DNA of 64,000 nucleotides from BAIKAL-G1 sp943370385 (lineage in GTDB: Bacteria; Cyanobacteriota; Cyanobacteriia; PCC-6307; Cyanobiaceae): positions 1-64,000 of the forward strand of contig CALRQT020000013.1 of the NCBI GenBank assembly GCA_943370385.1, read 5' to 3'. Below are positions 33,704 to 43,576 of the stretch, in pieces. A program made the translations under genes and the position numbers. The notes under the pieces were generated by a model. That model had not been told where the DNA came from, searched no databases, and worked only from the letters and a program-made list of their open reading frames with translations. Position 1 is the stretch's first letter, and every line of letters starts with the position of its first letter.

Positions 33704-34131
33704 TGGAAGGCTCTGGTTGTGGCTCCAAGCCCAAGCTGATCTCGATCGGCATTGCCCCCCTGGGGATCATCTCGATCGGCATCGTGCCGATGGGGGTGGT
33801 GAGCATCGGTGTGGTGCCCATGGGCGTGATCAGCATTGGCGCTGTGGCCATGGGACTGATCAATGCATCTGTGGTGGGGATGGGCGTGTTGATCGCCGGC
33901 GTCAATGTGATGGGTGTCTGGTGGGTTGGCTTGGAGGGCATGGGCCCCTACCGCCTGGGTGGCGAAGTGGGCCGGGTCCATCACCACCAGGAACACCAAG
34001 GCGGCAGACCCAATCTCTACGCCTATCCGAGCAAGCAGGTGGCCCTTGAAAAAGCGAAGGAGCTGGGCTGCAGCGGCGTCCATGCCATGGGTTCGTTGTG
34101 GATGCCCTGCCAGGACCATCCAGGGCTCTAA
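33703..34131 (+). CDS. DUF3721 protein with Ile-Gly-rich repeat region
   Basis: This 142-residue protein starts with about eight tandem units of the form (I/V)(G/S)(I/V)xxMGV (ISIGIVPMGVVSIGVVPMGV) giving a long hydrophobic region. It ends with a DUF3721 domain (YPSKQVALEKAKELGCSGVH, AMGSLWMPC). It is translated in coupling with the preceding DUF3721 gene. A membrane-anchored form is likely. Confidence 0.75.
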   Translation: MEGSGCGSKPKLISIGIAPLGIISIGIVPMGVVSIGVVPMGVISIGAVAMGLINASVVGMGVLIAGVNVMGVWWVGLEGMGPYRLGGEVGRVHHHQEHQGGRPNLYAYPSKQVALEKAKELGCSGVHAMGSLWMPCQDHPGL

Positions 34132-34152
34132 GCCCTTGATCACAAGGCTTTC
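34130..34152 (+). terminator. Hairpin after the DUF3721 pair
   Basis: AAGCCCTTG ATCA CAAGGCTTT forms a stem with one bulged C immediately after the stop codon, ending in TTTCC. It is a plausible terminator. The following stretch to 34470 contains no supported gene. Confidence 0.45.
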
Positions 34153-34470
34153 CTGGCTGCACCGCTCCGGTTGGGATGAACAGCAGCTACCGCTTTGTAG
34201 TAAGTGGTTTGCCGGTTGTGATCAGCCCCAAGGCCGTCAAGTCCAGAGGTTCATGCCAGCCACGGCCCCAACCTCACTGGTCAAGCCGGAGGGGGCCGCG
34301 GTTCCAAGGCTCGGCGCCACAGGCCAACGCCTTAAGGGCAACAGGCCAAACAGCAGAAGCCCTGCTAGAGCTGACCAAGCTTGATCGGATCGGAAGGGAC
34401 TGGTTCGCTGAGGCCCTTCGATCGGAACGGTCCCTGCACCCTGTTTGCGGTTGTGATCTGAAGCCTCGCC

Positions 34471-35430
34471 TTGGCCATCCCTCCCACTGTTGCACTGCCC
34501 TGCCCTCTCTCAGCCGGCTGGGAGCTGGTTGAGCAGCGGCTGATCGAACCCAGCCAGGGGGGCGGCTTCTCGGCTGGGGCCTACCGCGCCGAGGTTGATG
34601 AGTTGTGGCTCCTGAGTGATGGACCCCGCGGCAGCATCAGCCGGTGGCGGGGCCTGCGTGATCGGGGGCTCAGGGGGTTAGATCCGCTGCCGCCCCTCCG
34701 CCTGGACCAACCCCAACCGATGGATGGCGAAGGCCTCGTGCTGGATGGGGACAACCTCTGGCTGGCTAACGAGGGTCGCTTGCAGCCGCCCAGGCCTGCG
34801 GGCCTGCTGCGTTACAACCTGGGCACGGGGCAGCTCCAGCAGACCAAGGCCCTGCCGCCGGCCTGGCAACTGCAGGCCAAACAGGGCCTGCGCAGCAACG
34901 GCGGGCCCGAATCGCTGACGCGCCTACCGAGAAGCGGGGCGCTGCTGATGGCTGCAGAAATGCCCCTCCTGCAGGATCCCCCTGACCAAGTTCGGCTGCT
35001 GCGCTGGCAGCCCGATGGCACCGGCACGCTGCAGCCGGTTGAGCTGCGCCCCCTCGCCCTGCCGCCAGGGGGCTGGGGCCTAACAGACCTGCTGGCCACC
35101 GATCAGGGGTTGCTCGGGCTGTGGCGCCATTTCGCAGCGCCCGACCAGTGGCAGGCCAGGCTCGTGCTGTACCCCGCCGCCGCCATGGCTGCCAAGCCCG
35201 CCAAAGCTCCTGCGGGCCAGCCCGTCAAGCCCCTGATCAGCTGGAATCTGTTGCAGCTGGGACTAGCCCCCGACAACTGGGAAGTGCTGTTGGCCGCCCC
35301 ACCCCTTGGCGATGGCCGTCCAAGCGTGCTGCTGGCGACCGACGACAACTTCAATCTCCTGCAACGCTCCCATCTGGCCAGGCTGGTGCCCCGCCAGCAA
35401 CCGGGCTGTTCAGCCCCACCCCATCCATGA
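34471..35430 (+). CDS. Esterase-like phytase domain protein
   Basis: 319 residues; TTG start chosen because no ATG lies near the conserved opening. The domain shows beta-propeller-like blades with DELWLLSDGPRGSISRWRGL, DGEGLVLDGDNLWLANEGR, GGPESLTRLP and LLATDDNFNL, the pattern of the esterase-like activity of phytase family. It overlaps the following PhoX gene by 4 bp (ATGA), so both are translated together; together they suggest organic phosphate use. Confidence 0.72.
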   Translation: MAIPPTVALPCPLSAGWELVEQRLIEPSQGGGFSAGAYRAEVDELWLLSDGPRGSISRWRGLRDRGLRGLDPLPPLRLDQPQPMDGEGLVLDGDNLWLANEGRLQPPRPAGLLRYNLGTGQLQQTKALPPAWQLQAKQGLRSNGGPESLTRLPRSGALLMAAEMPLLQDPPDQVRLLRWQPDGTGTLQPVELRPLALPPGGWGLTDLLATDQGLLGLWRHFAAPDQWQARLVLYPAAAMAAKPAKAPAGQPVKPLISWNLLQLGLAPDNWEVLLAAPPLGDGRPSVLLATDDNFNLLQRSHLARLVPRQQPGCSAPPHP

Positions 35431-37607
35431 ACGGCTCCGCGCTCAAACGCCGCCAGTTGTTGCAGTTGCTTGGCATCGGAGCCGGCAGCGGCGCAGCAGC
35501 GCTGGTCTCCCCCCTACTGGAAGCCCACAGCAGCACGGCAGGAAAGGCGATCTTGCCCTTTAAGCCGGTGCGGGCCCCCTTGCCCCTACCGAACGACGGA
35601 CTGGGCGCGGCTGAGCAGCGGCGGGTGTACCAAACGTTCAGCGTCGAGGACAAATTACTGGTTCCCGAGGGCTATCGAGCCGAGTTACTTGCTGTCTGGG
35701 GGGATCGTCTCGCTGCGGGTCGCTTCGGGTTCAACAACGACTACCTGGCGTTCCAGCCGCTCCCTGGTGGAATGGCTCTGTTGAGTGTCAACTTCGAATC
35801 CATCAGCCCCAAGATCTGGGCGGCCGGCTACGGCGAAGCGGTGGGCAGCCCCCTGCCCCTAGATCAGCTCCAGCAGGCCCTGGCCAGCCGTGGCGGCAGC
35901 GTCGATTCGGCCAGCCTGGCGCCCGATGACCCCTTGCGCCCCCTGATTAAGGCCGTGGCCCAAGCCGCCATGGCCGATTTGGGCATTGGCGTGATCGAGC
36001 TCCAGCAGGGGAGCGACGGATGGCGCCGGATTAGCGGCAGCCCCTACGAGCGGCGGATCGATGGCCTCTCTGGCCTCAACCAGCCGGTGCAGGCCCTGCG
36101 CTGCAGCGGCCCGGCGGCGGCGGTGTTTCGTCATGGCGAGTTGCTGGGCTACCGCGACGGCCTGGGGGAGCGGATCATTGGCACCTTTGCCAACTGCGCT
36201 GGTGGCCACACCCCCTGGGGCACGGTGCTCAGCGCCGAAGAAAACTTTCAGTCCCAGGTGAGTGAAGCCGTCCATGCCGACGGATCGGCGGCCCCTCCCG
36301 CGGCGCGGCCGTTCCGCTGGGATGGATCACGGCTCGATGGGCATGGTAATCCCTTTGGCCTAGCCGGCAACAAGTACGGCTGGATGGTGGAATTCGATCC
36401 GCGTGAACCGAACACCGCTGCGGTGAAACACAGCCTGCTGGGTCGCTTTCGCCACGAGGCCGTCGCCGTGGTGGCCCGGCCCGGCGAGCCGTTAGTGGTG
36501 TACTCCGGCTGCGATCGCCATGGCGGGCATGTGTACCGCTTTGTCAGTGAGGGGCTCGTGGGCGACCCGGGCGATCGCACCAATTCGCGGTTGTTTGAGG
36601 CCGGGCGCCTTGAGGTGGCCCGCTTCAACGCCGATGGCAGCGGCACCTGGATCACCCTGGAGGTCGACACGGTGGTGCAGCCCCAACAACCCAGCCATTA
36701 CGAACGCTTTGGCTTGCAGCAACCAACCCTGCTGCCCCATAGCGACCGCAAGCGCAGCGGCAGTGAAGCGCTCAACAGCGATGCCGAAGTGCAGTCCTAT
36801 GGCAGTCGCTTCCGGAACCTGGGGGATCTCTACCCCTTAGGCGGCGATGACGGGGACGCGCAGCTGCGGCAGCAGGGGGCGATCCTGATCGATGCCCACC
36901 TGGCCGCCAACGCTGCCGGTGCCACCGCCTGCCCGCGACCAGAGGACACCGACATCGATCCAACCAACGGCGACCTGCTGATCGCCTTCACGGCAGCTGG
37001 CCGGGATGAGGGCGGCTGCAGTGATCCGGCGATCTTCCGCGGTCCCAAGGGCGAAGCCCTCTGGCCCCATGGCTGGGTGATGCGCCTGAGCGATGGCGGC
37101 ACCGGCCGGGGACCTGGCTTCCGTTGGCGGATGGTGGCCTTGGGCGGCCTGCCTTGGGAGGGCGGGCTCGGTTTCAGCCATCCCGACAACCTGGCCTTCG
37201 ACCCAGCCGGCAACCTCTGGCTGGTGACCGACCACCCGGGGGGGGAAGGCCTTGACGTGTTCGGCAACAACAGCTGCTGGCTCCTGCCGCGAGCCGGTGC
37301 ATTGGCAGGCCAGGCCCTCTGCTTTGCCATTGGTCCGGTGGAGTGTGAGCTGTGTGGCCCCTGCTTCGATCACGAGTTCCGCACCCTGTTCCTGGCGGTG
37401 CAGCACCCCGGCGAGGGCCATGGGGTGCGCCAGGGGAAGAAGGTGGAAGGCCAGGCCCACGCCCTAGTGGACCGCAACGGCAAACGCTTCGAGCAGCTGC
37501 GCTGGGTACCGCTCGGCTCCAACTGGCCCTCTGGCGTGCCCGGCAGGCCGCCCAGGCCCGGGGTTGTCGCGATCCGGCGCCTCGATGGTGGTCCCCTGGT
37601 GAGCTAA
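35427..37607 (+). CDS. phoX: PhoX-family alkaline phosphatase (DUF839)
   Basis: The 726-residue protein begins with a Tat-type signal (KRRQLLQLLGIGAGSGAAAL). It carries DUF839/PhoX blocks: GFNNDYLAFQPLPGG, GTFANCAGGHTPWGTVLSAE, EENFQ, KYGWMVEFDP, HEAVAVVARPGEPLVVYSGC and PDNLAFDPAGNLWLVTD. PhoX phosphatases are calcium/iron periplasmic enzymes releasing phosphate from esters. The start at 35427 is fixed by the ATGA overlap with the upstream gene and by the Tat signal. A perfect hairpin follows the stop. Confidence 0.88.
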   Translation: MNGSALKRRQLLQLLGIGAGSGAAALVSPLLEAHSSTAGKAILPFKPVRAPLPLPNDGLGAAEQRRVYQTFSVEDKLLVPEGYRAELLAVWGDRLAAGRFGFNNDYLAFQPLPGGMALLSVNFESISPKIWAAGYGEAVGSPLPLDQLQQALASRGGSVDSASLAPDDPLRPLIKAVAQAAMADLGIGVIELQQGSDGWRRISGSPYERRIDGLSGLNQPVQALRCSGPAAAVFRHGELLGYRDGLGERIIGTFANCAGGHTPWGTVLSAEENFQSQVSEAVHADGSAAPPAARPFRWDGSRLDGHGNPFGLAGNKYGWMVEFDPREPNTAAVKHSLLGRFRHEAVAVVARPGEPLVVYSGCDRHGGHVYRFVSEGLVGDPGDRTNSRLFEAGRLEVARFNADGSGTWITLEVDTVVQPQQPSHYERFGLQQPTLLPHSDRKRSGSEALNSDAEVQSYGSRFRNLGDLYPLGGDDGDAQLRQQGAILIDAHLAANAAGATACPRPEDTDIDPTNGDLLIAFTAAGRDEGGCSDPAIFRGPKGEALWPHGWVMRLSDGGTGRGPGFRWRMVALGGLPWEGGLGFSHPDNLAFDPAGNLWLVTDHPGGEGLDVFGNNSCWLLPRAGALAGQALCFAIGPVECELCGPCFDHEFRTLFLAVQHPGEGHGVRQGKKVEGQAHALVDRNGKRFEQLRWVPLGSNWPSGVPGRPPRPGVVAIRRLDGGPLVS

Positions 37608-37631
37608 TCGGTATCCGTTCGCCCCCTGAAA

Positions 37632-37663
37632 CCGTCTTGAGCCCAGCCAAGTGCTCAAGACGG
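37632..37663. terminator. Perfect 11-bp hairpin after phoX
   Basis: CCGTCTTGAGC and GCTCAAGACGG pair perfectly around a 10-nt loop, between the convergent phoX and L,D-transpeptidase-like genes. It may end transcription from both sides. Confidence 0.65.
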
Positions 37664-37688
37664 AAATGGCATGGGCTGACTTGTGGGT

Positions 37689-38168
37689 CTAGTTGATCAC
37701 TTGTAGGCTTTTGATCTGCCAACGCCGGATTGCGGCTGCCAGGCTGTTCAGGGCCTGGCGATCTGGAATACAAATGCAACCGACGCCCGGAAAGCAATGG
37801 TGAATGCCAAGGGCCGAACGGCTGGTGGCAAATTTCGGCTGTAAGTCAATCCAGAGGTCCTGGCCATGGGGCTCTGGCGAACCGAGGCGATAGGAGCCGG
37901 GAGGTAGGGGTGAGCCATTGCCAGGAGACCAACGGCGGTCGAGCCGTTGGCGATTGCTGGATCCTGAGGCTGCTTTCCAACTGGCAACCTGCTTGTTGGG
38001 GCCATCCGTGAGCTTGAGAAGCCATACCGGATCGCCATTGCGATAGGTGTCTTTTGTGCGCTCCAGCGTGAGGATTACTGCAGAATTTGCGCTGATCGGC
38101 AGCGTGGCAATGCAGAACACCAGTGCGATTCCGATGGTCCTGGGCCACCTCTGATGAGCCATCGACAT
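37689..38168 (-). CDS. Secreted L,D-transpeptidase-like (DUF2778-type) protein
   Basis: A signal peptide (IGIALVFCIATLPISANS) precedes a 130-residue domain with YRNGDPVWLLKLTDGP, PLPPGSYRLGSPEPHGQDLW and SRSALGIHHCFPGVGCICIP. The IHxxxxxxGC arrangement resembles the catalytic His/Cys motif of L,D-transpeptidase-like folds, though shorter than usual. A cell-wall-modifying role is inferred with moderate confidence. Confidence 0.55.
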   Translation of the reverse strand: MSMAHQRWPRTIGIALVFCIATLPISANSAVILTLERTKDTYRNGDPVWLLKLTDGPNKQVASWKAASGSSNRQRLDRRWSPGNGSPLPPGSYRLGSPEPHGQDLWIDLQPKFATSRSALGIHHCFPGVGCICIPDRQALNSLAAAIRRWQIKSLQVIN

Positions 38169-38307
38169 GGATTATCTGCACTCAAGGTGTAATCAATTTA
38201 TAGGGCTGATCAGTTGACTTCGCCCAATGCCTAAAGGCCTTACTATCAACGGGGCCTATCAACGAACCATTAGGGAGCTAGCAGCCCCTAGGGATTCTGT
38301 AGCCCCG

Positions 38308-38511
38308 CTACTCACCAATTGATTGCGATCGGCAGGCCCAGGGCTCCTTGCCCCCCTTCCATGCCCCAGCGTTGACATGCTGCTCTATCCAGCCTTCCCG
38401 AGCAAATTCAATGCCATCAGACGCGATCCAGCGACGGCAGGGCCAGCCATCCAGGTAGACGCTAAGGACCCAGGAGAGGCCATTGCCCCCTGGGGCGATG
38501 GACACCACCAT
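38308..38511 (-). CDS. Small hypothetical protein downstream of C39 peptidase
   Basis: ATG at 38511 lies 5 nt after the stop of the C39-like peptidase gene. The 67 residues (MVVSIAPGGNGLSWVLSVYL, DGWPCRRWIASDGIEFAREG) use host-like codons. It could be a coupled small gene or a C-terminal domain of the peptidase split off by a frameshift. Confidence 0.4.
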   Translation of the reverse strand: MVVSIAPGGNGLSWVLSVYLDGWPCRRWIASDGIEFAREGWIEQHVNAGAWKGGKEPWACRSQSIGE

Positions 38512-38516
38512 GGAAT

Positions 38517-39278
38517 TCAACGGCTGAAAATCCAGGCCCAACCGGAGCTGGCACCTTCCGGCAGCCAGCGGGGATTGGTGTTGGTAAAGGAGTAGTGCTG
38601 GTTCCGGCCGGCCCCCTGGCCTTGGCGGGCCCAGCCACCGTGAATGAGATCCAGTTCGCCGTAGGGGTCATGGGCGAGCCAACCGCTGGCGTCATACCCA
38701 CGAATGGCGATGTAGTGGCCGCCTCCATTCGGGGCCGTGACTGGGCCGTGGTGGAGGATCCCGAAGGCCAGGCCAAAGCCCTGATCTAGTTCAGCTTTAG
38801 CCCGCTCCACACTGCAGGAGGTGATGAACCGCCCCGGGGCCTTGAGTTCCTTCAGGGCAGCGGCATGGGCGGCCTGCTGGGTGGTGTCGCCATGGCGCTG
38901 CACGACCTGGAGGTAATCGAGGTCGTCCTTGATGCCTGGAACCCGCAAAAACGCCAAGTTCATGGCGATCGAGGAGCACTGGCAATGGCGCCAGCCATCG
39001 GGGCCATCGTTGGTTTGATCAAAGAAGGGCAGGGCCAGGGCGACGGCTCCATCGCCATCGCCATCGCTTTTTGTGTCAGGACGTGGTTTTGGCTTTAACG
39101 GCGTCGGTTGCTTGCTGAATTCCCTTGCCCAGGGGGCCTGCCCATCCAGGATCTGCTGCCCTCCTTCTAGGGAAGCGATGGCTGCATGGAGGAGCTTGAT
39201 CGCTGCAATCTGCTGGGGTTGGGCGCGGTAGTTCTGCCAGCGATCGATAAAACGCTCGACGCCCATTGGCTCGGCCAT
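38517..39278 (-). CDS. C39-like cysteine peptidase family protein
   Basis: Within 253 residues the core reads LPFFDQTNDGPDGWRHCQCS, SIAMNLAFL (catalytic Cys), GGHYIAIRGYD (His) and AHDPYGELDL (Asp). Relatives occur in picocyanobacteria and cyanophages, where they are linked to peptidoglycan or peptide cleavage. The N-terminal ~70 residues are a helical low-conservation extension. No signal peptide is apparent. The stretch to 39578 upstream holds nothing supported. Confidence 0.72.
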   Translation of the reverse strand: MAEPMGVERFIDRWQNYRAQPQQIAAIKLLHAAIASLEGGQQILDGQAPWAREFSKQPTPLKPKPRPDTKSDGDGDGAVALALPFFDQTNDGPDGWRHCQCSSIAMNLAFLRVPGIKDDLDYLQVVQRHGDTTQQAAHAAALKELKAPGRFITSCSVERAKAELDQGFGLAFGILHHGPVTAPNGGGHYIAIRGYDASGWLAHDPYGELDLIHGGWARQGQGAGRNQHYSFTNTNPRWLPEGASSGWAWIFSR

Positions 39279-39578
39279 GGCGATAGCAGGCGGGGACCCT
39301 AATGATCACCTGGTTTTTTAGGCAGTAGACCTGCCCCCATGCGGCGTTATGGCGTCTTTACTGCCTGGGGCTAAGGCGCAGACCCATGGCCCGGCAGAAG
39401 ACGGAGACGCTGCACAGAGTGGCGCAGAGTGGCGTCCGGAAGCGATTGAGAACCGCGATGCCGTGGCCACGCACCGCGGCCAATAAGATCTAGGGGCCAT
39501 CACCTCGCAAAAGTGGTGGCTCAAGGCGATCAAGTCACGAGGCTGAACAAGCAGCCCAGGGTGAACGGATCGATCCAA

Positions 39579-41735
39579 TCAAGCCCAGACGACATCAGCT
39601 GATGTGGGGCTGCTATTGGTAAAGATCGCAATCAATTCATCCTGATTTGAGCCTGTAAGGTTTAACTTGCCATTGCCATTGCGGTCCCAGTAAAGCGAGG
39701 TGTTGCCCTGGCTTGCTGACGTTAGGTAGCTGGCGCTAAAGAGTTGAATCTTGTCAACACCACTTGTAAAATCCTGAATGCGGGCATAGTCGCCGATGCC
39801 CAAGTTGCCATTGATTCGGTCGTTATAGAAGAGTCCCCGTTTGTCACCCAACACGAAAACATCAGCGCCGGAGCCGCCCGTGAGCACGTCGATCTGACTC
39901 GCCCCCATGGCCTTGGCAGAGGTGCCACTGGCCAGAACTCCACTGATTCGGTCATTACCAGTGCTGCCGGTGATGATGTCGGAGCCAGTGGTTCCCCAGA
40001 GCACCCGATCGGCTGCCGGGGGAAGCGGGCTATCGATCAGGTTGATGCTGGCCTGGGCAACTGGCTGATCGGGGGCATTGGTTTGAAATAGGGATACCAG
40101 CAAGCTTTCGTTCCCTTCAATCAGGTTGTCGGCTAGCACAGTGGTGCTGAAGCTGCCACGGCCACTGGCGTCGATGCTGATCGAGGCCGTGAGACTCCCC
40201 GATGCAAAGTCTCCAGCACTGATGCCGCCGCCTGAAAACTGCAGGCTGAGCACCGTTCCAGCAGCAATATTTGTGGTGGTCACTGCGATGGCGAGGCTCC
40301 CGCCTTCATTGATGCTCGTTAGAGCCTGCAGCGAGAAGGTTGGCGGGGTTGGAATGACACCTGTAGCTGCTAGGGCAAACGGGTCGGCCGTGCCAGCCAC
40401 GACAGGGGTCACCAGGGAGCCGGCTTTAACGCCATCAGTGAGCAACAGACCGGCCACATGGGGCGCCGCCATCGAGGTGCCACTCAAATAGGCGAGTTGA
40501 CCGCCCTGAAAATAAGAAAGCACACCTACGCCTGGTGCCGACAGATCGATGTCGTCAACCGGGTCACTGGCATCGAGCCGATCCCAGTTGGACCAGCTGG
40601 CCATTGTGTAGGTTGAATCAACTGCGGAAACGGTATACACATTGGGATGGTCACCGGCATTGGCCGGTGAAAAACCATCGACATCCTGACCGCTGTTGCC
40701 AGCCGCGATCGCAAAACGAATCCCCTGATTGGCAGCATTAATGATTGCATTGCTCAGCGCACTGCTCAGACCACCACCCAGGCTCATATTGATCACCACC
40801 TTCGAGCGGTCCAGGCCGTTGGTGTTGATCACACCCACGGCGTAGTTAATCGCGTCGATGATCGTGGTGATCGTGGCACCACCACCACTATTGGCAAAGA
40901 CTTTGAGGGAAACGACCTGGGCACCAGGGGCAACGCCCACGACCCCTTTCCCGTTAGCAAGGGCTGCAATGGTTCCGGCGACGTGGGTACCGTGGCCGAC
41001 GCCGTCACTGTAAGCGCTTTCACCGGCGATAAAGCTCTTGGACCAAGTGCTATTGAGATTTAAGTCGCCAGTGGTGTCTAGAACCCCTGAATCGATGACA
41101 AAAACAGTGCTCCCGATGCCGATATTGCCCTTGCTGCTGACATCAAATCCATTCCAAACAGCCTTGACTCCCCAGGGAAGGGTTTCGCCACTAACGCTAG
41201 TTGTGTCACCGTAAGTGGTGGCATTAAGCCCGATGTCTTCGAGGCTGTAACTTGAATTGAAGGCTTGCCCGGCTCGATCTGGCTTCTGCCAGAGAAGTTT
41301 CTTGAACGCCAGCGATACGGTGCCCTCGTCCTGGCTGGACTGGCCTGGTTCAACGGTCACCGGGGGCATCATCGGCACCGCTCGATCCGCTTCGACACTG
41401 CGGATTCCGGGTATCTGGCGCAGGGACTCGGCCTGGGAGTCGCCCAGGTCGACACTGAAGGCGCCCAGTTGGTCAAACAATTGGCGTGGCTGCAGCTCCA
41501 CGGAGACGTCGTCTAGCAGGGATCGAACCGTCGCCGCTAGGTTTTTGGGCAAGGGAGCGCGATCCAGACTCACCACATAGGTCCGTGTGCCCGTGATACC
41601 TGATGCTGGCTCCGCCTGATTGGCCTCAAGGCCAAGGTTTAAACCAATCCCATCCTGCTGGCTCCAGCCAGGCTGGAGGCTCCACAGCTCGGCAAGGGAG
41701 GTGTCAATGAAGGAAATACTTTTAGCTTTTGACAT
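39579..41735 (-). CDS. Subtilisin-like serine protease with Calx-beta-like and RTX-like C-terminus
   Basis: This 718-residue S8 peptidase has the catalytic triad VFVIDSG (Asp ~215), GHGTHVAGT (His ~251) and SGTSMAAPHVAG (Ser ~421). An inhibitor-like propeptide precedes it (YVVSLDRAPLPKNLAATVRS). The region 480-600 (SINEGGSLAIAVTTTNIA) is Calx-beta-like. The C-terminus holds RTX-like repeats (TGSTGNDRISG, GGSGADVFVLGD) and a DRNGNGKLNL calcium loop. There is no N-terminal signal peptide; the RTX tail suggests type I secretion. Confidence 0.9.
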   Translation of the reverse strand: MSKAKSISFIDTSLAELWSLQPGWSQQDGIGLNLGLEANQAEPASGITGTRTYVVSLDRAPLPKNLAATVRSLLDDVSVELQPRQLFDQLGAFSVDLGDSQAESLRQIPGIRSVEADRAVPMMPPVTVEPGQSSQDEGTVSLAFKKLLWQKPDRAGQAFNSSYSLEDIGLNATTYGDTTSVSGETLPWGVKAVWNGFDVSSKGNIGIGSTVFVIDSGVLDTTGDLNLNSTWSKSFIAGESAYSDGVGHGTHVAGTIAALANGKGVVGVAPGAQVVSLKVFANSGGGATITTIIDAINYAVGVINTNGLDRSKVVINMSLGGGLSSALSNAIINAANQGIRFAIAAGNSGQDVDGFSPANAGDHPNVYTVSAVDSTYTMASWSNWDRLDASDPVDDIDLSAPGVGVLSYFQGGQLAYLSGTSMAAPHVAGLLLTDGVKAGSLVTPVVAGTADPFALAATGVIPTPPTFSLQALTSINEGGSLAIAVTTTNIAAGTVLSLQFSGGGISAGDFASGSLTASISIDASGRGSFSTTVLADNLIEGNESLLVSLFQTNAPDQPVAQASINLIDSPLPPAADRVLWGTTGSDIITGSTGNDRISGVLASGTSAKAMGASQIDVLTGGSGADVFVLGDKRGLFYNDRINGNLGIGDYARIQDFTSGVDKIQLFSASYLTSASQGNTSLYWDRNGNGKLNLTGSNQDELIAIFTNSSPTSADVVWA

Positions 41736-42699
41736 GATGTCTAACTATTTAAGTCGAGCAGGAGCTAGTGGTTATCCACCCATAGGTGGAAGAGTCAATA
41801 CTAGCGGGCCAGGATGGTTGGCCCCCTAGGTCCTGTCAGCACAGGCCTCCAGCGTGGCTAGAGCCAAACAGGGCAAAACCCTGTGCTGAAGGGCGATTCG
41901 GGCTGGAGGCGCCAAGGTTGAGTCACATTCAGACATACGTTCGGTGGTCCCTGTGGTCCCTAGATCGGTCGCCCAAGGCACGGCATCCACCCCGATCGCC
42001 AACTAGACGTAGCCCTGCCAAATCAAATGCACGATCGTGGCCGCGTTTGAGCCGAAGCCAAAGGAACCGTCCAAATCAGCAGGGTCAGCGGCGCGCAGGT
42101 TCCAATAGGAAAGGATTGGGGTCTGGGTGACTTTCGGCAGGACCCAAGCCACTACATACACGTGGCTGCCCGGTCCCATCCAGTGAGGCGTAAGGAAACC
42201 ACCCAACCAAGACGACCATTCGCAGCCCTTGAGGCCAGATGCACCATGAAGGCTCCTGCGCGCAGCCCCACCCACAGGGAGTAAACGTCGGGGGGGGTGC
42301 TGGTTTGCTGGGCTTCTTGAAGTCCTAAAAGTCCGATTTCACTCTTTATGCCATTCCCGTGACGTTCATCTGCCGGAGAAAGGACAACAGATCTTCGGCG
42401 CCAATGGATTCATCGGGCTTGAAAATTTTAGTGCGACACTGATCGATTTCCATGCTCTGCTTTCGTCTGTTTGGTCCCTAAGCTCTGAAGATTAGTCGCG
42501 CTATCCCAGTAAGTTGTTTGGGGCCCGCACCTCGATTCTCATCATGGATTGCATGTTGCTAAAATCGATTGCGCAGTTAGATTGTCCACATGCTTTGATT
42601 CCTTGGTATCTGCAGCTCATGTCAGGCCGTGGCTGTTATTATTTGGCTGTGGAACCCATGGGCCTACAGGTTTTGCCTAAAACTGCTAGGAGCTCGATG
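41736..42699. other. Gene-poor stretch with two weak open frames
   Basis: On the - strand 42003-42275 reads SHVYVVAWVLPKVTQTPILS, then YWNLRAADPADLDGSFGFGS and a stop; it looks like a C-terminal gene fragment of unknown family. On the - strand 42346-42453 a 35-codon frame reads MEIDQCRTKIFKPDESIGAE, then DLLSFLRQMNV; it may be a small gene. Nothing else is supported. Confidence 0.3.
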
Positions 42700-43479
42700 A
42701 TGCGCCGAACTTTTGCCTACCTGTTGCTGACATTAGTAGTGGTTTTAACGTTAACCGCAAACCTTGTCCACGCGCAATCTACCAGCGCCATGATGTCGCC
42801 CCATCACCTGGCTCAGCTGTGGGCTGACCTGCTGGGTGGCGAACCGAGTTCTACGAGAGCGGTCTTGAAGCTGTCTAAGTGCCCAGATTTAACAACGGAT
42901 TTCTTCGCCTCCAAATTGTCGCCACTGAAAATCACAAAACAGGAGCTTCTTGGCGCTATCACGGAGCTAGGCAGCGACGACGATAAGAGATGGCGGGTCG
43001 CCTATCAGCAGCTTAGCTATTTTGATCCAAGACTAGCGATGGGCCTTGAAGAGCTTTTGTCCCTCGATTCTGTTCAAGCGTACCCCGCCCGTCATCGTCT
43101 TGTTGATGTGCTCTCGGGACTGTCAATTGATGATCCACGGTCGGCAATCCGCCAGCGTTACAAAGTCATCAAGCTTGACAAGATCAATCGTGTCACTCCT
43201 GTCGGCGGCCATTTTTTCAACTTTTGTGGTGGTGATACTGAGAATACTTGTCGTGCTAATTGGTGGGCTGAACCCAGGTTGGAGAGGCTAAACGTTTGGC
43301 CCATGAATGAAGGCGCGAAGAAGGAGTGGACGCGGATCATTAGGGCGCTGTCACTGCTTGAAAGTTTTGATTCACCGAGGGCGAGAGAAATCATTGAGTC
43401 GGTTGCGACGGGCCATCCAGACGCGCAGCCAACGAAATTTGCGAGGGCGATCCTTTCTGTGCAATCTAAGAAACAATAG
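42700..43479 (+). CDS. Secreted hypothetical protein
   Basis: AGGAG lies 7 nt before the second of two adjacent ATG codons (42700), which I choose. The signal peptide FAYLLLTLVVVLTLTANLVH is followed by a mainly helical domain (LAQLWADLLGGEP, KQELLGAITELGSDDDKRWR, PARHRLVDVLSGLSIDDPRS). No family recognised. It is unlike its neighbours in base composition (lower GC). Confidence 0.65.
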   Translation: MRRTFAYLLLTLVVVLTLTANLVHAQSTSAMMSPHHLAQLWADLLGGEPSSTRAVLKLSKCPDLTTDFFASKLSPLKITKQELLGAITELGSDDDKRWRVAYQQLSYFDPRLAMGLEELLSLDSVQAYPARHRLVDVLSGLSIDDPRSAIRQRYKVIKLDKINRVTPVGGHFFNFCGGDTENTCRANWWAEPRLERLNVWPMNEGAKKEWTRIIRALSLLESFDSPRAREIIESVATGHPDAQPTKFARAILSVQSKKQ

Positions 43480-43576
43480 GTTTGGCCTAGCTTGTAGGCA
43501 CTTTTGATTTGAATTCACAATTATTAGACTTGCTTTTAGGCTAGGAATCCATTGTTGATTTAAACGTGCATGCGGC

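Noticed and set aside
39318..39578. 86-codon - strand frame upstream of the C39 peptidase
   Set aside because: Composition is not protein-like, there is no ribosome-binding site and no family.
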